From positions 10,644 through 34,039 of the forward strand of contig QHOM01000010.1 in assembly GCA_003218785.1 (NCBI GenBank): a DNA stretch of 23,396 nt, given 5' to 3'. The stretch is from Verrucomicrobiota bacterium (GTDB lineage: Bacteria > Verrucomicrobiota > Verrucomicrobiia > Chthoniobacterales > UBA10450). Positions within the stretch are counted from its first letter, which is position 1. Every line of letters begins with the position of its first letter. The notes under the pieces were generated by a model, which was not told the DNA's origin, did no database searches, and saw only the letters and a program-made list of their open reading frames with translations. A program made the position numbers and the translations under genes. Positions 6,775 through 13,915 of the stretch are shown in pieces.

Positions 6775-7575
6775 TTAATCTCTTGTGACGATGCCGTAGC
6801 CTAGCCGCGTCGTGATTTCATTGATTTTCCTGACTGATTCCTGAGGGATGCGCGCATTGCCTACGTCGATTAGAGGCTTCACTTGTACAAGAGCATCTTC
6901 GATTTCACGGATGATTGGGAGCTTAAACTCCGGCATCGCCTCCAGCCTTGTCTGGAAATATGAAAGGAGATCGGGCTGGTGTAGCAGCTCGGCGCCATCG
7001 GTGGAAAAATGCTTCGTCACCACCGACGTCAACACTTCCGTGCCGCGCAGCCACCCACCCAAACTGACGAGCTGCGACAATTTTTCGTCGTGCACCTCGT
7101 TCATCGCCTGTTGTACGCTATTTTGAGTGCGATCCAGTTCCTGCCGCACAGCTTCCCAATTGCGCTTGTCCGCGGCCTCGATGATGGCTTTAGCATGTGG
7201 CGTGATTGAATTTCCAACGCCGATCCCCTTGGCGAGCGCCAGGACACGCTGGCCAATCTCCTTTACCGCCGCCGCATCCTCCGCTTGCACCGCGACAAAA
7301 CCATCGGCAATCACTGTCCCCAGCAACAGGGCGATACGCGGCCGTTCGGTAAAATTTGTTCCCTTATCGCTGCGAACGTGCTCTTTCCAGTTGACCGCGC
7401 CTAGTTTGTTCAGCGCGCCGAAAATTTCATTCGGCAACGGGACGACTACGTCTTCCACAGTTTTCGACAGTTGCTTGATATCGATATGCTGTGGGGTCCG
7501 GGCGCCCTGCGCACACAGCGTCAGGCCAATCAGGGCGACTGCAGTTAGCTTTAAATATTTAGTGAATGGAATCAT
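6775..7575 (-). CDS. Secreted protein of unknown function
   Basis: 266 residues that I do not recognise. An N-terminal signal peptide is plain: MIPFTKYLKLTAVALIGLTL, with likely cleavage near CAQGA at 22-26. The rest looks largely helical, with no transmembrane segment and no cysteine after the signal. Notable stretches are RIALLLGTVIADGFVAVQAE (about 80-99), VLALAKGIGVGNSITPHAKA and LVSLGGWLRGTEVLTSVV. The hydrophobic, glycine-containing patches could pack helices or contact membrane. It leads a possible minus-strand transcript that continues through the 149-residue secreted protein to phoH and pgpH. No catalytic motif is visible. Confidence 0.75.
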   Translation of the reverse strand: MIPFTKYLKLTAVALIGLTLCAQGARTPQHIDIKQLSKTVEDVVVPLPNEIFGALNKLGAVNWKEHVRSDKGTNFTERPRIALLLGTVIADGFVAVQAEDAAAVKEIGQRVLALAKGIGVGNSITPHAKAIIEAADKRNWEAVRQELDRTQNSVQQAMNEVHDEKLSQLVSLGGWLRGTEVLTSVVTKHFSTDGAELLHQPDLLSYFQTRLEAMPEFKLPIIREIEDALVQVKPLIDVGNARIPQESVRKINEITTRLGYGIVTRD

Positions 7576-7732
7576 TGGGAGCTTCGGCTGTTGATTTCGG
7601 CTTCGTATTCAGGATTAATGGAGCAAACCTTAAGCAGAACCCCCGCCGTACACAAATCACCGTCTAAAACATTTTGACCCATTTCAAACGAACCAATTCG
7701 TCGCGGCGGCGGCATCGCTATTTGCATTTTTT
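7576..7732. promoter_or_regulatory. Divergent intergenic region between the secreted-protein gene and hldA
   Basis: 157 bp holding the start regions of two divergent transcripts. TTGACC at 7674-7679 is a reasonable -35 for hldA, but no good -10 lies 16-18 bp downstream. hldA also has no Shine-Dalgarno sequence before its ATG; a T-run precedes it. The placement of promoters is therefore tentative. Confidence 0.3.
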
Positions 7733-8740
7733 ATGAATCTGACCCGGCTAGAGCGCATCCTCGACCGCGCGCCTTCCAAACGAATCATGGTAATCGGCGA
7801 TTTGATGCTGGATGAATTCGTTTGGGGAAAAGTTGGCCGCATCTCGCCGGAGGCACCGGTGCCGGTTGTGGAGGTGACCGGCGAATCCTTTTATCCGGGA
7901 GGGGCTGCCAACGTTGCGCGCAATCTGCGCGAGTTCGTCGATCACGTTGCCGTGATCGGTCTGCTCGGCAAAGACCGCAGTGGCCAGCAGCTCCGTGAAT
8001 TATTAGGCGAACAAAAGATCGACATCTCCAATGCGGTCGAGGGTGAGGCGTTTCGCACCATTGTAAAGACCCGCATCATCGCGCGTCATCAGCAGGTCGT
8101 TCGTGTCGATCGCGAGCAATTTGTCAACCCATCGTCGGCACAAATTGCAAAAGTCGTAGCCGCAGTTCGAAAGAATATCCCGGAAACGGACGCGATCATC
8201 TTCGAAGATTATGGCAAAGGCTTTTTGACGACCGAGCTGGTTTCGCAAATTACGCGCGACGTGCGTTCGACCGGTAAGATCGTATCGGCTGATCCCAATC
8301 CGCATCTTGTCGATTGGCGTGGGGTCACTGTGGTCAAGCCGAACCGCGCCGAAGCTTTCCTCGCGGCTGGCGTTCCCTGGCGCGAACCGGATGACGCTCC
8401 GGCAGAGGATGTCGATCTCAGGCGAGCCGGCGAAGGGCTGCTAAAAAAATGGGAAACAAAGCACGTGCTCGTCACGCTGGGCGAACACGGCATGATGCTT
8501 TTCCAAGAGAAAAAAGCGCCGCATTATATCCCGACCAAGGCACGGCAGGTTTTCGATGTCTCAGGCGCGGGCGATACAGCCATTGCGCTCTTCACGCTCG
8601 GGCTCGCTTGCGAGGCAACGCCGACTGAGGCGGCGGAAATCGCCAACCACGGAAGCGCCGTCGTCGTCAGCAAACTTGGAACGGCGACAGTCACCCGAGA
8701 TGAATTGATTGCGAGTTTCAAGAATGAACTTTCATCCTGA
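7733..8740 (+). CDS. hldA: D-glycero-beta-D-manno-heptose-7-phosphate kinase
   Basis: 335 residues of the PfkB/ribokinase fold. It phosphorylates D-glycero-D-manno-heptose 7-phosphate at C1 to the 1,7-bisphosphate, an early step of ADP-heptose synthesis for the LPS inner core. The sugar-binding N-terminal block is present (VIGDLMLDEFVWGKVGRISP, then PGGAANVARNL near 55-65). The C-terminal DVSGAGDTAIALFTLGLA holds the anion hole and catalytic Asp near 280. GDLMLDEFVWG and RISPEAPVPVVEV are distinctive of RfaE/HldE kinase domains. Only the kinase domain is here: the nucleotidyltransferase half of bifunctional HldE is missing, so a separate HldC is expected elsewhere. gmhB, the next enzyme, is downstream. 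Confidence 0.92.
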   Translation: MNLTRLERILDRAPSKRIMVIGDLMLDEFVWGKVGRISPEAPVPVVEVTGESFYPGGAANVARNLREFVDHVAVIGLLGKDRSGQQLRELLGEQKIDISNAVEGEAFRTIVKTRIIARHQQVVRVDREQFVNPSSAQIAKVVAAVRKNIPETDAIIFEDYGKGFLTTELVSQITRDVRSTGKIVSADPNPHLVDWRGVTVVKPNRAEAFLAAGVPWREPDDAPAEDVDLRRAGEGLLKKWETKHVLVTLGEHGMMLFQEKKAPHYIPTKARQVFDVSGAGDTAIALFTLGLACEATPTEAAEIANHGSAVVVSKLGTATVTRDELIASFKNELSS

Positions 8741-8849
8741 TCGAGGCGACGGACATTCCAAGAATCGGCTGCATTCCGAAGGTTGTAGAGGCTGCGAACG
8801 TCCGTTTCCAGGATTGGCGCGCGCCCGCCGCCAAATCGCGCTCGTCTAA

Positions 8850-9398
8850 ATGACCACCTCCACCAAGACACGAACTCCAGCCATTTTTGTCGATCGGGAT
8901 GGTACGATCATGCAGGATGTTGATTATTGTTCCGATCCGCAAGAGGTGAAAATCTTCCCCGGCGTCCCAGAAGCGTTGCGGCGTTTGAAATCGAATGGCT
9001 TCAAACTTATTATCATTACGAACCAGAGCGGCATCGGTCGCGGTTTCTTTACAATCAAGCAATATCGTGCGGTTGAAGCGGAAGTCCTGCAACAGTTGGG
9101 TGATGGCTTGATTGATGCCACTTATTTTTGCCCCGACATTCCCGGTCAGCATTCCAGCTGTCGCAAGCCGGCGCCCGGAATGATCCTGCAGGCCACCGGA
9201 GAACACCAAATCGATCTTTCCCGTTCATTCTTCATCGGCGATAAAGAGATCGACGCTGAATGCGGTCGCAATGCCGGCGTGCGCACTATCCGCGTTCAAA
9301 CTGGATTTCAACCCGATACGGCCGACAGCATCGCAGATTGGGTCGCAGTCGATCTCATCCAAGCTGCAAAAATCATTCTCGATCATGCCAACGAGTGA
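8850..9398 (+). CDS. gmhB: D-glycero-beta-D-manno-heptose-1,7-bisphosphate 7-phosphatase
   Basis: 182 residues of the HAD superfamily. It removes the 7-phosphate from heptose 1,7-bisphosphate, directly after the HldA step. HAD motif I is FVDRDGT at 13-19 (Asp15 nucleophile, Asp17 acid/base). Motif II is TNQSGIGRG (about 57-65), the GmhB-type variant. Motif III is the KP of CRKPAPGM, and motif IV is FIGDKEIDAECGRNAGV. The zinc loop usual in this family (Cys-x-His ... Cys-x-Cys) is here CPDIPGQHSSCRKP, with two cysteines and one histidine. The ATG at 8850 lacks a clear ribosome site. A 109-bp gap separates it from hldA. Its 3' end overlaps kdsB by 14 bp. Confidence 0.92.
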   Translation: MTTSTKTRTPAIFVDRDGTIMQDVDYCSDPQEVKIFPGVPEALRRLKSNGFKLIIITNQSGIGRGFFTIKQYRAVEAEVLQQLGDGLIDATYFCPDIPGQHSSCRKPAPGMILQATGEHQIDLSRSFFIGDKEIDAECGRNAGVRTIRVQTGFQPDTADSIADWVAVDLIQAAKIILDHANE

Positions 9399-10176
9399 GG
9401 CCTTTGCAATTATTCCTGCCCGCTGGAATTCCACACGATTCCCAGGAAAACTACTGTATCAAGTTGCGGGGAAGCCACTTCTGCGCCGAGTTTGGGAGCG
9501 ATGTCTGCGAGCTAAAAACCTCGCTTCGGTAATTATCGCGACCGACGACATGCGCATTGCCGAGGCGGCATTTGATTGGGGTGCCGAAGTCGCGTTGACT
9601 TCGCCAAGACACCCCAGCGGGACCGATCGAGTAGCCGAAGTCGCGAAAAAGACGACGGAGTTCGCCTACATAATCAATATCCAAGGCGATGAGCCGCTGG
9701 TCGATCCGCGCTTAGTCAACAAGCTTGTCGAAAAACTCCGGTCGGATCGCAAGATCGGGATCGTTACCGCGGCACATCCGTTCGAGAACCCGGCGGAGGC
9801 ATCCTCGCCACATCAAGTAAAGGTAGTTGTCGATCGTGACAGTAACGCTCTTTACTTTTCACGCGCGGCGATTCCATCATCATGGGGTGACTTCTCAGCT
9901 GCCGAAGAAAGAGGGCGCCTCGGAAAGCTTCCTTCCCTGTTCTTGCGCCATCAAGGCATCTACGGTTTTCGACGAGACACGCTGTTGCAGTTCGTGAGAT
10001 GGAAACCGGGTCCGCTGGAGCGGGCGGAATCGCTCGAGCAATTGCGCGCGCTGGAAAATGGTGTAAAGGTTCATGTGCTCGTCACCGCTAAAGGATCACC
10101 TGGCATAGACACGCCCGAAGACGCAAGGGCGCTGGAGCAAAAACTCGCTCGCGCAAAACAGAGGAGTGTCTCGTGA
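9385..10176 (+). CDS. kdsB: 3-deoxy-manno-octulosonate cytidylyltransferase (CMP-Kdo synthetase)
   Basis: 263 residues from the ATG at 9385. KdsB activates Kdo with CTP to CMP-Kdo, the donor for attaching Kdo to lipid A. The nucleotide-binding start FAIIPARWNSTRFPGKLL fits the family. ATDD (52-55), SGTDRVAEV (78-86), NIQGDEPLVDP (98-108) and YFSRAAIP are the other conserved blocks, and LRHQGIYGFRRDTLLQFV is typical of the C-terminal dimer region. The frame is open further upstream to 9271, but that lies wholly inside gmhB and has no family similarity. It overlaps gmhB by 14 bp and pyrG by four (GTGA), giving a tight kdsB-pyrG pair in which the CTP producer follows the CTP user. Similar kdsB-pyrG linkage is known in Chlamydia. 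Confidence 0.94.
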   Translation: MPTSEAFAIIPARWNSTRFPGKLLYQVAGKPLLRRVWERCLRAKNLASVIIATDDMRIAEAAFDWGAEVALTSPRHPSGTDRVAEVAKKTTEFAYIINIQGDEPLVDPRLVNKLVEKLRSDRKIGIVTAAHPFENPAEASSPHQVKVVVDRDSNALYFSRAAIPSSWGDFSAAEERGRLGKLPSLFLRHQGIYGFRRDTLLQFVRWKPGPLERAESLEQLRALENGVKVHVLVTAKGSPGIDTPEDARALEQKLARAKQRSVS

Positions 10177-11846
10177 AATACATTTTCGTTACCGGTGGCG
10201 TCGTGAGTTCGTTGGGCAAAGGTCTGGCCGCAGCCTCGCTCGGCACGTTGCTTGAGCTGCGTGGTTTGCGGGTTGTGTTCCAAAAGTTCGATCCGTATCT
10301 CAATGTCGATCCTGGGACGATGAATCCGTTTCAACACGGGGAAGTCTATGTGTTGAACGACGGCGCAGAAACCGACCTTGATCTCGGTCATTACGAGCGG
10401 TTCACGAACTGCGTCCTTTCGCGGCACAATAACCTAACGAGCGGTCAAGTTTATGAGTCGGTGATTCTAAAAGAACGCCGCGGAGATTATCTGGGCAAAA
10501 CCGTTCAGGTGATTCCGCACGTCACGGATGTAATCAAAGATCGCATTCGCGAACTCTCTGACGAGAGCAAATACGATGTCGTCATCACAGAGATCGGCGG
10601 CACCACTGGCGACATCGAAGGTCTGCCATTTCTCGAAGCAATTCGGCAATTCATTCTCGAGGTTGGGGCGCAAAATGTCGTGAACATGCATGTCACGCTA
10701 GTTCCCTACATCAGGGCCGCGCACGAACTGAAAACAAAGCCAACCCAGCAAAGTGTCGCAAAATTGCGCGAGATCGGTCTACAACCCCAGGTATTGATTT
10801 GCCGCACGGAACGACCGCTCGACCGCGATGTGCGGCAGAAATTGTCGATGTTTTGCAGCGTTTCGGAGCAAGCGGTGATCGAGGCTCGCGACGTCGAGCA
10901 CACAGTTTATGAATATCCCTTAATGTTGCACGACGAGGGACTGGACGGCCTCGTGTGCGGCCTTTTGCATCTCGACACTCCTGAGCCGGATCTCGCAGAC
11001 TGGCGAAAGTTTGTCGGGCGCGTCGTGAGTCCGAAAAAGCGAGTAAAAATTGCCGTGGTCGGCAAATACATCGATCTCAAAGACGCATACAAAAGTATTT
11101 ACGAATCGCTTACACACGCGGCGGCGAGCCAGGATTGCGGAATCGATCTCAAACTCGTTGACGCTGAATCACTGCAAGACGGCGTTGATAGTCAGCTGAA
11201 AGATGTCGCAGGCATCTTAATTCCAGGCGGCTTTGGCCAGCGTGGTGTCGAAGGAAAAATCAAAGCAGCGCGTTACGCACGCCAACATAAGCTCCCCTAC
11301 CTCGGTCTTTGCCTCGGTATGCAAGTGGCGACGATCGAATTCGCAAGAAATGTTTGCGAAATCAGAAATGCGAACAGCACCGAATTCGACAAGGACGCCA
11401 CGGAGCCGGTCATCTCCTTGCTGGAAGAACAACGCGGCGTGCACAACAAAGGTGCAAGCATGCGACTCGGCACGTGGCCGACGAAAATTGCAAAGGGAAC
11501 TCTTGCAGAAAAAATCTACGGCCGCGATGAAGTGATGGAACGGCACCGGCACCGCTACGAGTTCAATATGAAATATCACGACCGTATGACTGAGAAAGGA
11601 TTCACGATCTCGGGAACGTCACCCGACGGCACGCTAGCGGAGCTGATTGAGTTGCGCGATCACCCTTATTTCCTTGCCTGCCAGTATCATCCGGAGTTTC
11701 AAAGCAAGCCGAACAAACCACATCCGCTTTTCAAAGGCTTTATCCGGGCGTGTCTTGCGCATCAATCCGACGGTGCGCCGCACGTCGCAACCGATCCATT
11801 ATCGCTGCTCCGAGTCCAACCTCAGGAACTCGTTCCGCAACGATAA
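10173..11846 (+). CDS. pyrG: CTP synthase
   Basis: 557 residues, slightly longer than the usual ~540. It makes CTP from UTP, ATP and glutamine. The synthetase domain opens with KYIFVTGGVVSSLGKGLAAASLG (residues 2-24), and EIGGTTGDIEGLPFLEAIRQ is typical. The class I glutamine amidotransferase half contains IPGGFGQRG, the nucleophile Cys380 in LGLCLGMQ, and the His506/Glu508 pair in YHPEF. The GTG start sits in the kdsB stop with GAGGAG upstream. The conserved fold ends near KGFIRACL; the last ~30 residues form a tail that overlaps the end of sua5 on the other strand by 107 bp. Confidence 0.97.
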   Translation: MKYIFVTGGVVSSLGKGLAAASLGTLLELRGLRVVFQKFDPYLNVDPGTMNPFQHGEVYVLNDGAETDLDLGHYERFTNCVLSRHNNLTSGQVYESVILKERRGDYLGKTVQVIPHVTDVIKDRIRELSDESKYDVVITEIGGTTGDIEGLPFLEAIRQFILEVGAQNVVNMHVTLVPYIRAAHELKTKPTQQSVAKLREIGLQPQVLICRTERPLDRDVRQKLSMFCSVSEQAVIEARDVEHTVYEYPLMLHDEGLDGLVCGLLHLDTPEPDLADWRKFVGRVVSPKKRVKIAVVGKYIDLKDAYKSIYESLTHAAASQDCGIDLKLVDAESLQDGVDSQLKDVAGILIPGGFGQRGVEGKIKAARYARQHKLPYLGLCLGMQVATIEFARNVCEIRNANSTEFDKDATEPVISLLEEQRGVHNKGASMRLGTWPTKIAKGTLAEKIYGRDEVMERHRHRYEFNMKYHDRMTEKGFTISGTSPDGTLAELIELRDHPYFLACQYHPEFQSKPNKPHPLFKGFIRACLAHQSDGAPHVATDPLSLLRVQPQELVPQR

Positions 11847-12792
11847 GGTCGAGATCTGATTGATCCAGTTCGCGCAGATAACGAAATAGATTTGACGCAG
11901 CTTCGCACAGGTTTTGTCGTTCGCTTAAGCAGCGAACTGCCGCGAAATCTTTTTCCGATTCGATCGGATTCCACGCAAGCAATCCAACGCGCTGATTTTT
12001 GGTTGGCGAAAATGAATTCGCATGTTCGATCAATCGCAACGACGTTTTCGGCGCGTAATGTGAGGGCAATTGTCCGGCCGCAGAAATTTTTGCCGATGGA
12101 GCGATGATATCGATCTTTGCGAACTCCGATAATTGTTCCGCGGTTACCGGGCCTCGCCGCAAGATGTCGATCTTACTGTCGCGCACGGCAACAATCGTCG
12201 ATTCGATCCCGTGGGTCGTTGATCCGGCATCGACAATCAGCGGAATGAGACCATTGAGTTCATCCAGAACATGCCGCCCGGTCGTTGGACTAACGCGTCC
12301 AAAGCGATTCGCACTCGGCGCCGCTAGTGGTTTTCCAAATTCGCGAATGACCTCGATAAAAACTGGATGTGCGCTAATTCGAACGGCACCTGTATCCAAA
12401 CCTGCGGTAACAATTTCGGGAACGTTTGATTTTCTCGGTAAAACGATTGTTAAAGGTCCCGGCCAGAAACGGTCCGTTAACTTTGAAATCAATTGTCGAT
12501 CTTGCACGCGAATATCGACGATCCTTCCGAGCCAATCGCGATCCGGTAAATGAATGATCAGCGGGTCGAAGCGTGGACGCTCCTTCACTTCAAAAATTTT
12601 CGCGACGGCAATCGGATTAAGCGCGTCAGCCGCGAGACCGTAAACTGTTTCGGTTGGCAGCGCGATCGTTTCGCCTTTTTGCAGTAGGTCGACTGCACGT
12701 TTAATCGTGTCCGCGTTCTGCGATTGTCGATCCGAGCGACGCTCGCGCCACGGCGAGTAAAGGTCAACCGCCGCTACAACTTCCGTTTTCAC
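11740..12792 (-). CDS. sua5: L-threonylcarbamoyladenylate synthase, Sua5 type
   Basis: 350 residues, the long Sua5 form (YrdC domain plus C-terminal Sua5 domain). It makes threonylcarbamoyl-AMP from threonine, bicarbonate and ATP for the t6A37 tRNA modification. The YrdC core shows LPTETVYGLAADA (45-57), KERPRFDPLIIHL (70-82), RFWPGPLTIVL, VRISAHP and APSANRFGRVSPT. After the linker SHYAPKTSLRLIE, the Sua5 domain ends in VAERVPEVGLGAAIMDRLRR, the family's conserved terminal motif. The GTG start overlaps the purE stop (GTGA), so translation is probably coupled to purE. Its 3' end runs 107 bp into pyrG on the opposite strand. Confidence 0.93.
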   Translation of the reverse strand: MKTEVVAAVDLYSPWRERRSDRQSQNADTIKRAVDLLQKGETIALPTETVYGLAADALNPIAVAKIFEVKERPRFDPLIIHLPDRDWLGRIVDIRVQDRQLISKLTDRFWPGPLTIVLPRKSNVPEIVTAGLDTGAVRISAHPVFIEVIREFGKPLAAPSANRFGRVSPTTGRHVLDELNGLIPLIVDAGSTTHGIESTIVAVRDSKIDILRRGPVTAEQLSEFAKIDIIAPSAKISAAGQLPSHYAPKTSLRLIEHANSFSPTKNQRVGLLAWNPIESEKDFAAVRCLSERQNLCEAASNLFRYLRELDQSDLDLIVAERVPEVGLGAAIMDRLRRAAHRRIDAQDTPG

Positions 12793-13289
12793 TTAGGCAC
12801 TCGCTGGGCGAGCACTGCCTCGGTCTGCTTCTTTCGAAACGCTTCGAGCTTCTTGCGAATCTTAGTGTCGGAAAGCGCGAGAATACTGGCCGCAAGTAGG
12901 GCGGCGTTTTTCGCACCGGATGGGCCGATTGCAAGCGCGCCGACTGGAACACCCCCTGGCATTTGCGCAATGGAGAGAAGCGAATCGAGTCCTTGCAGTG
13001 CTTTGGACTGAATCGGCACGCCAAGCACCGGTAACCACGTATATGCAGCGATGAATCCTGCGAGGTGCGCCGCGCCGCCTGCCCCCGCGATGATTACATG
13101 CACACCGCGCCCAGCTGCCTTTCGAGCCAAATCAGCGGTAGCATCAGGACTCCGGTGCGCTGAAAGCACTTTATGTTCGTTAGGTACACCAAGCTCATCG
13201 AGCAGTTCGATGGAGTGACGCATGGTGTCCCAATCCGACGTACTGCCCATGACGACAGCTACGAGTGGAGAAGATTTTTGCGCAGGCAT
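12789..13289 (-). CDS. purE: N5-carboxyaminoimidazole ribonucleotide mutase
   Basis: 166 residues from the ATG at 13289. Class I PurE converts N5-CAIR to 4-carboxy-AIR in purine synthesis. VVMGSTSDWDTM (12-23) binds the phosphate, SAHRSPD (43-49) is the catalytic loop histidine block, and AGAGGAAHLAGF (68-79) completes the site. VLGVPIQSKALQGLDSLLS and QMPGGVPVGALAIG are also conserved. A TTG at 13307 would add six residues, but AGGA lies nine bases before the ATG. The partner purK is not beside it; sua5 follows with a 4-bp overlap. purE is divergent from aroK. Confidence 0.95.
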   Translation of the reverse strand: MPAQKSSPLVAVVMGSTSDWDTMRHSIELLDELGVPNEHKVLSAHRSPDATADLARKAAGRGVHVIIAGAGGAAHLAGFIAAYTWLPVLGVPIQSKALQGLDSLLSIAQMPGGVPVGALAIGPSGAKNAALLAASILALSDTKIRKKLEAFRKKQTEAVLAQRVPK

Positions 13290-13317
13290 AGCGTCAATTC
13301 CTCGCAACCGGTTCGCT

Positions 13318-13335
13318 TGTAAAGCCGTTTTTACA
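13318..13335. promoter_or_regulatory. TGTAAA-N6-TTTACA palindrome in the purE/aroK divergent region
   Basis: A perfect 6-bp inverted repeat, TGTAAA at 13318-13323 and TTTACA at 13330-13335, sits in the 87 bp between purE and aroK. The symmetry and place would suit an operator or overlapping divergent promoter elements. The motif is short enough to arise by chance, and no regulator is implied by the sequence. Confidence 0.3.
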
Positions 13336-13376
13336 TTTCAACGATTGGAAATCGCCCTTCCTCGTCGAATATTGGC

Positions 13377-13913
13377 TTGGTGAATCGAGCCGACAAATCC
13401 ATTGTGCTTATCGGTTTCATGGGGACGGGAAAATCTGTCGTCGGGAAAGTTTTGGAAGACAAAACGGGACTTCGTCGATTCGATACGGACGAAATTATTT
13501 CGTCGAAATTCAACATGCCGATCGCGGAAATTTTTTCCACCCAGGGTGAGAAACGCTTTCGCGACGTGGAAACGGAAACATTGCGTTCATTGCCTGGAAA
13601 CGAACCGGCAATTATCGTGATGGGGGGCGGCATCGTGCTGCGTGCAGAGAATGTCGATCTCTTAAAGCAAATGGGAACGGTCGTCTGGCTCGATAGCGAC
13701 GAAGCCACGCTCCGCACGCGCATTCATCGATTGAGTGATCGCCCGCTGTTGCGGACAGCAAATCCCGGAGCGAGCCTATCGGAATTACTGGCGGCGCGCG
13801 AACCGCTTTATCGCAAGGCGGCCGATCTACGAGTGGACATATCCCAAAAGAATCCCGAAGAAATCGCCGAAATGATTTTGAGAAACATCAGGAATCTGCC
13901 TGTCGGAGAATAA
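13377..13913 (+). CDS. aroK: Shikimate kinase
   Basis: 178 residues. It phosphorylates shikimate at O3 in the chorismate pathway. Walker A is GFMGTGKS (13-20). FDTDE at 35-39 carries the shikimate-binding and catalytic Asp38. FRDVE at 61-65 holds a shikimate-binding arginine, GGG at 83-85 is the glycine triad, and DRPLL at 121-125 is the lid with its ATP-side arginine. There is no ATG at the expected place: TTG 13377 or GTG 13380 must start the protein, neither with a clear ribosome site. queG begins two bases after its stop, so the two share a transcript. Confidence 0.93.
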   Translation: MVNRADKSIVLIGFMGTGKSVVGKVLEDKTGLRRFDTDEIISSKFNMPIAEIFSTQGEKRFRDVETETLRSLPGNEPAIIVMGGGIVLRAENVDLLKQMGTVVWLDSDEATLRTRIHRLSDRPLLRTANPGASLSELLAAREPLYRKAADLRVDISQKNPEEIAEMILRNIRNLPVGE

Positions 13914-13915
13914 GC

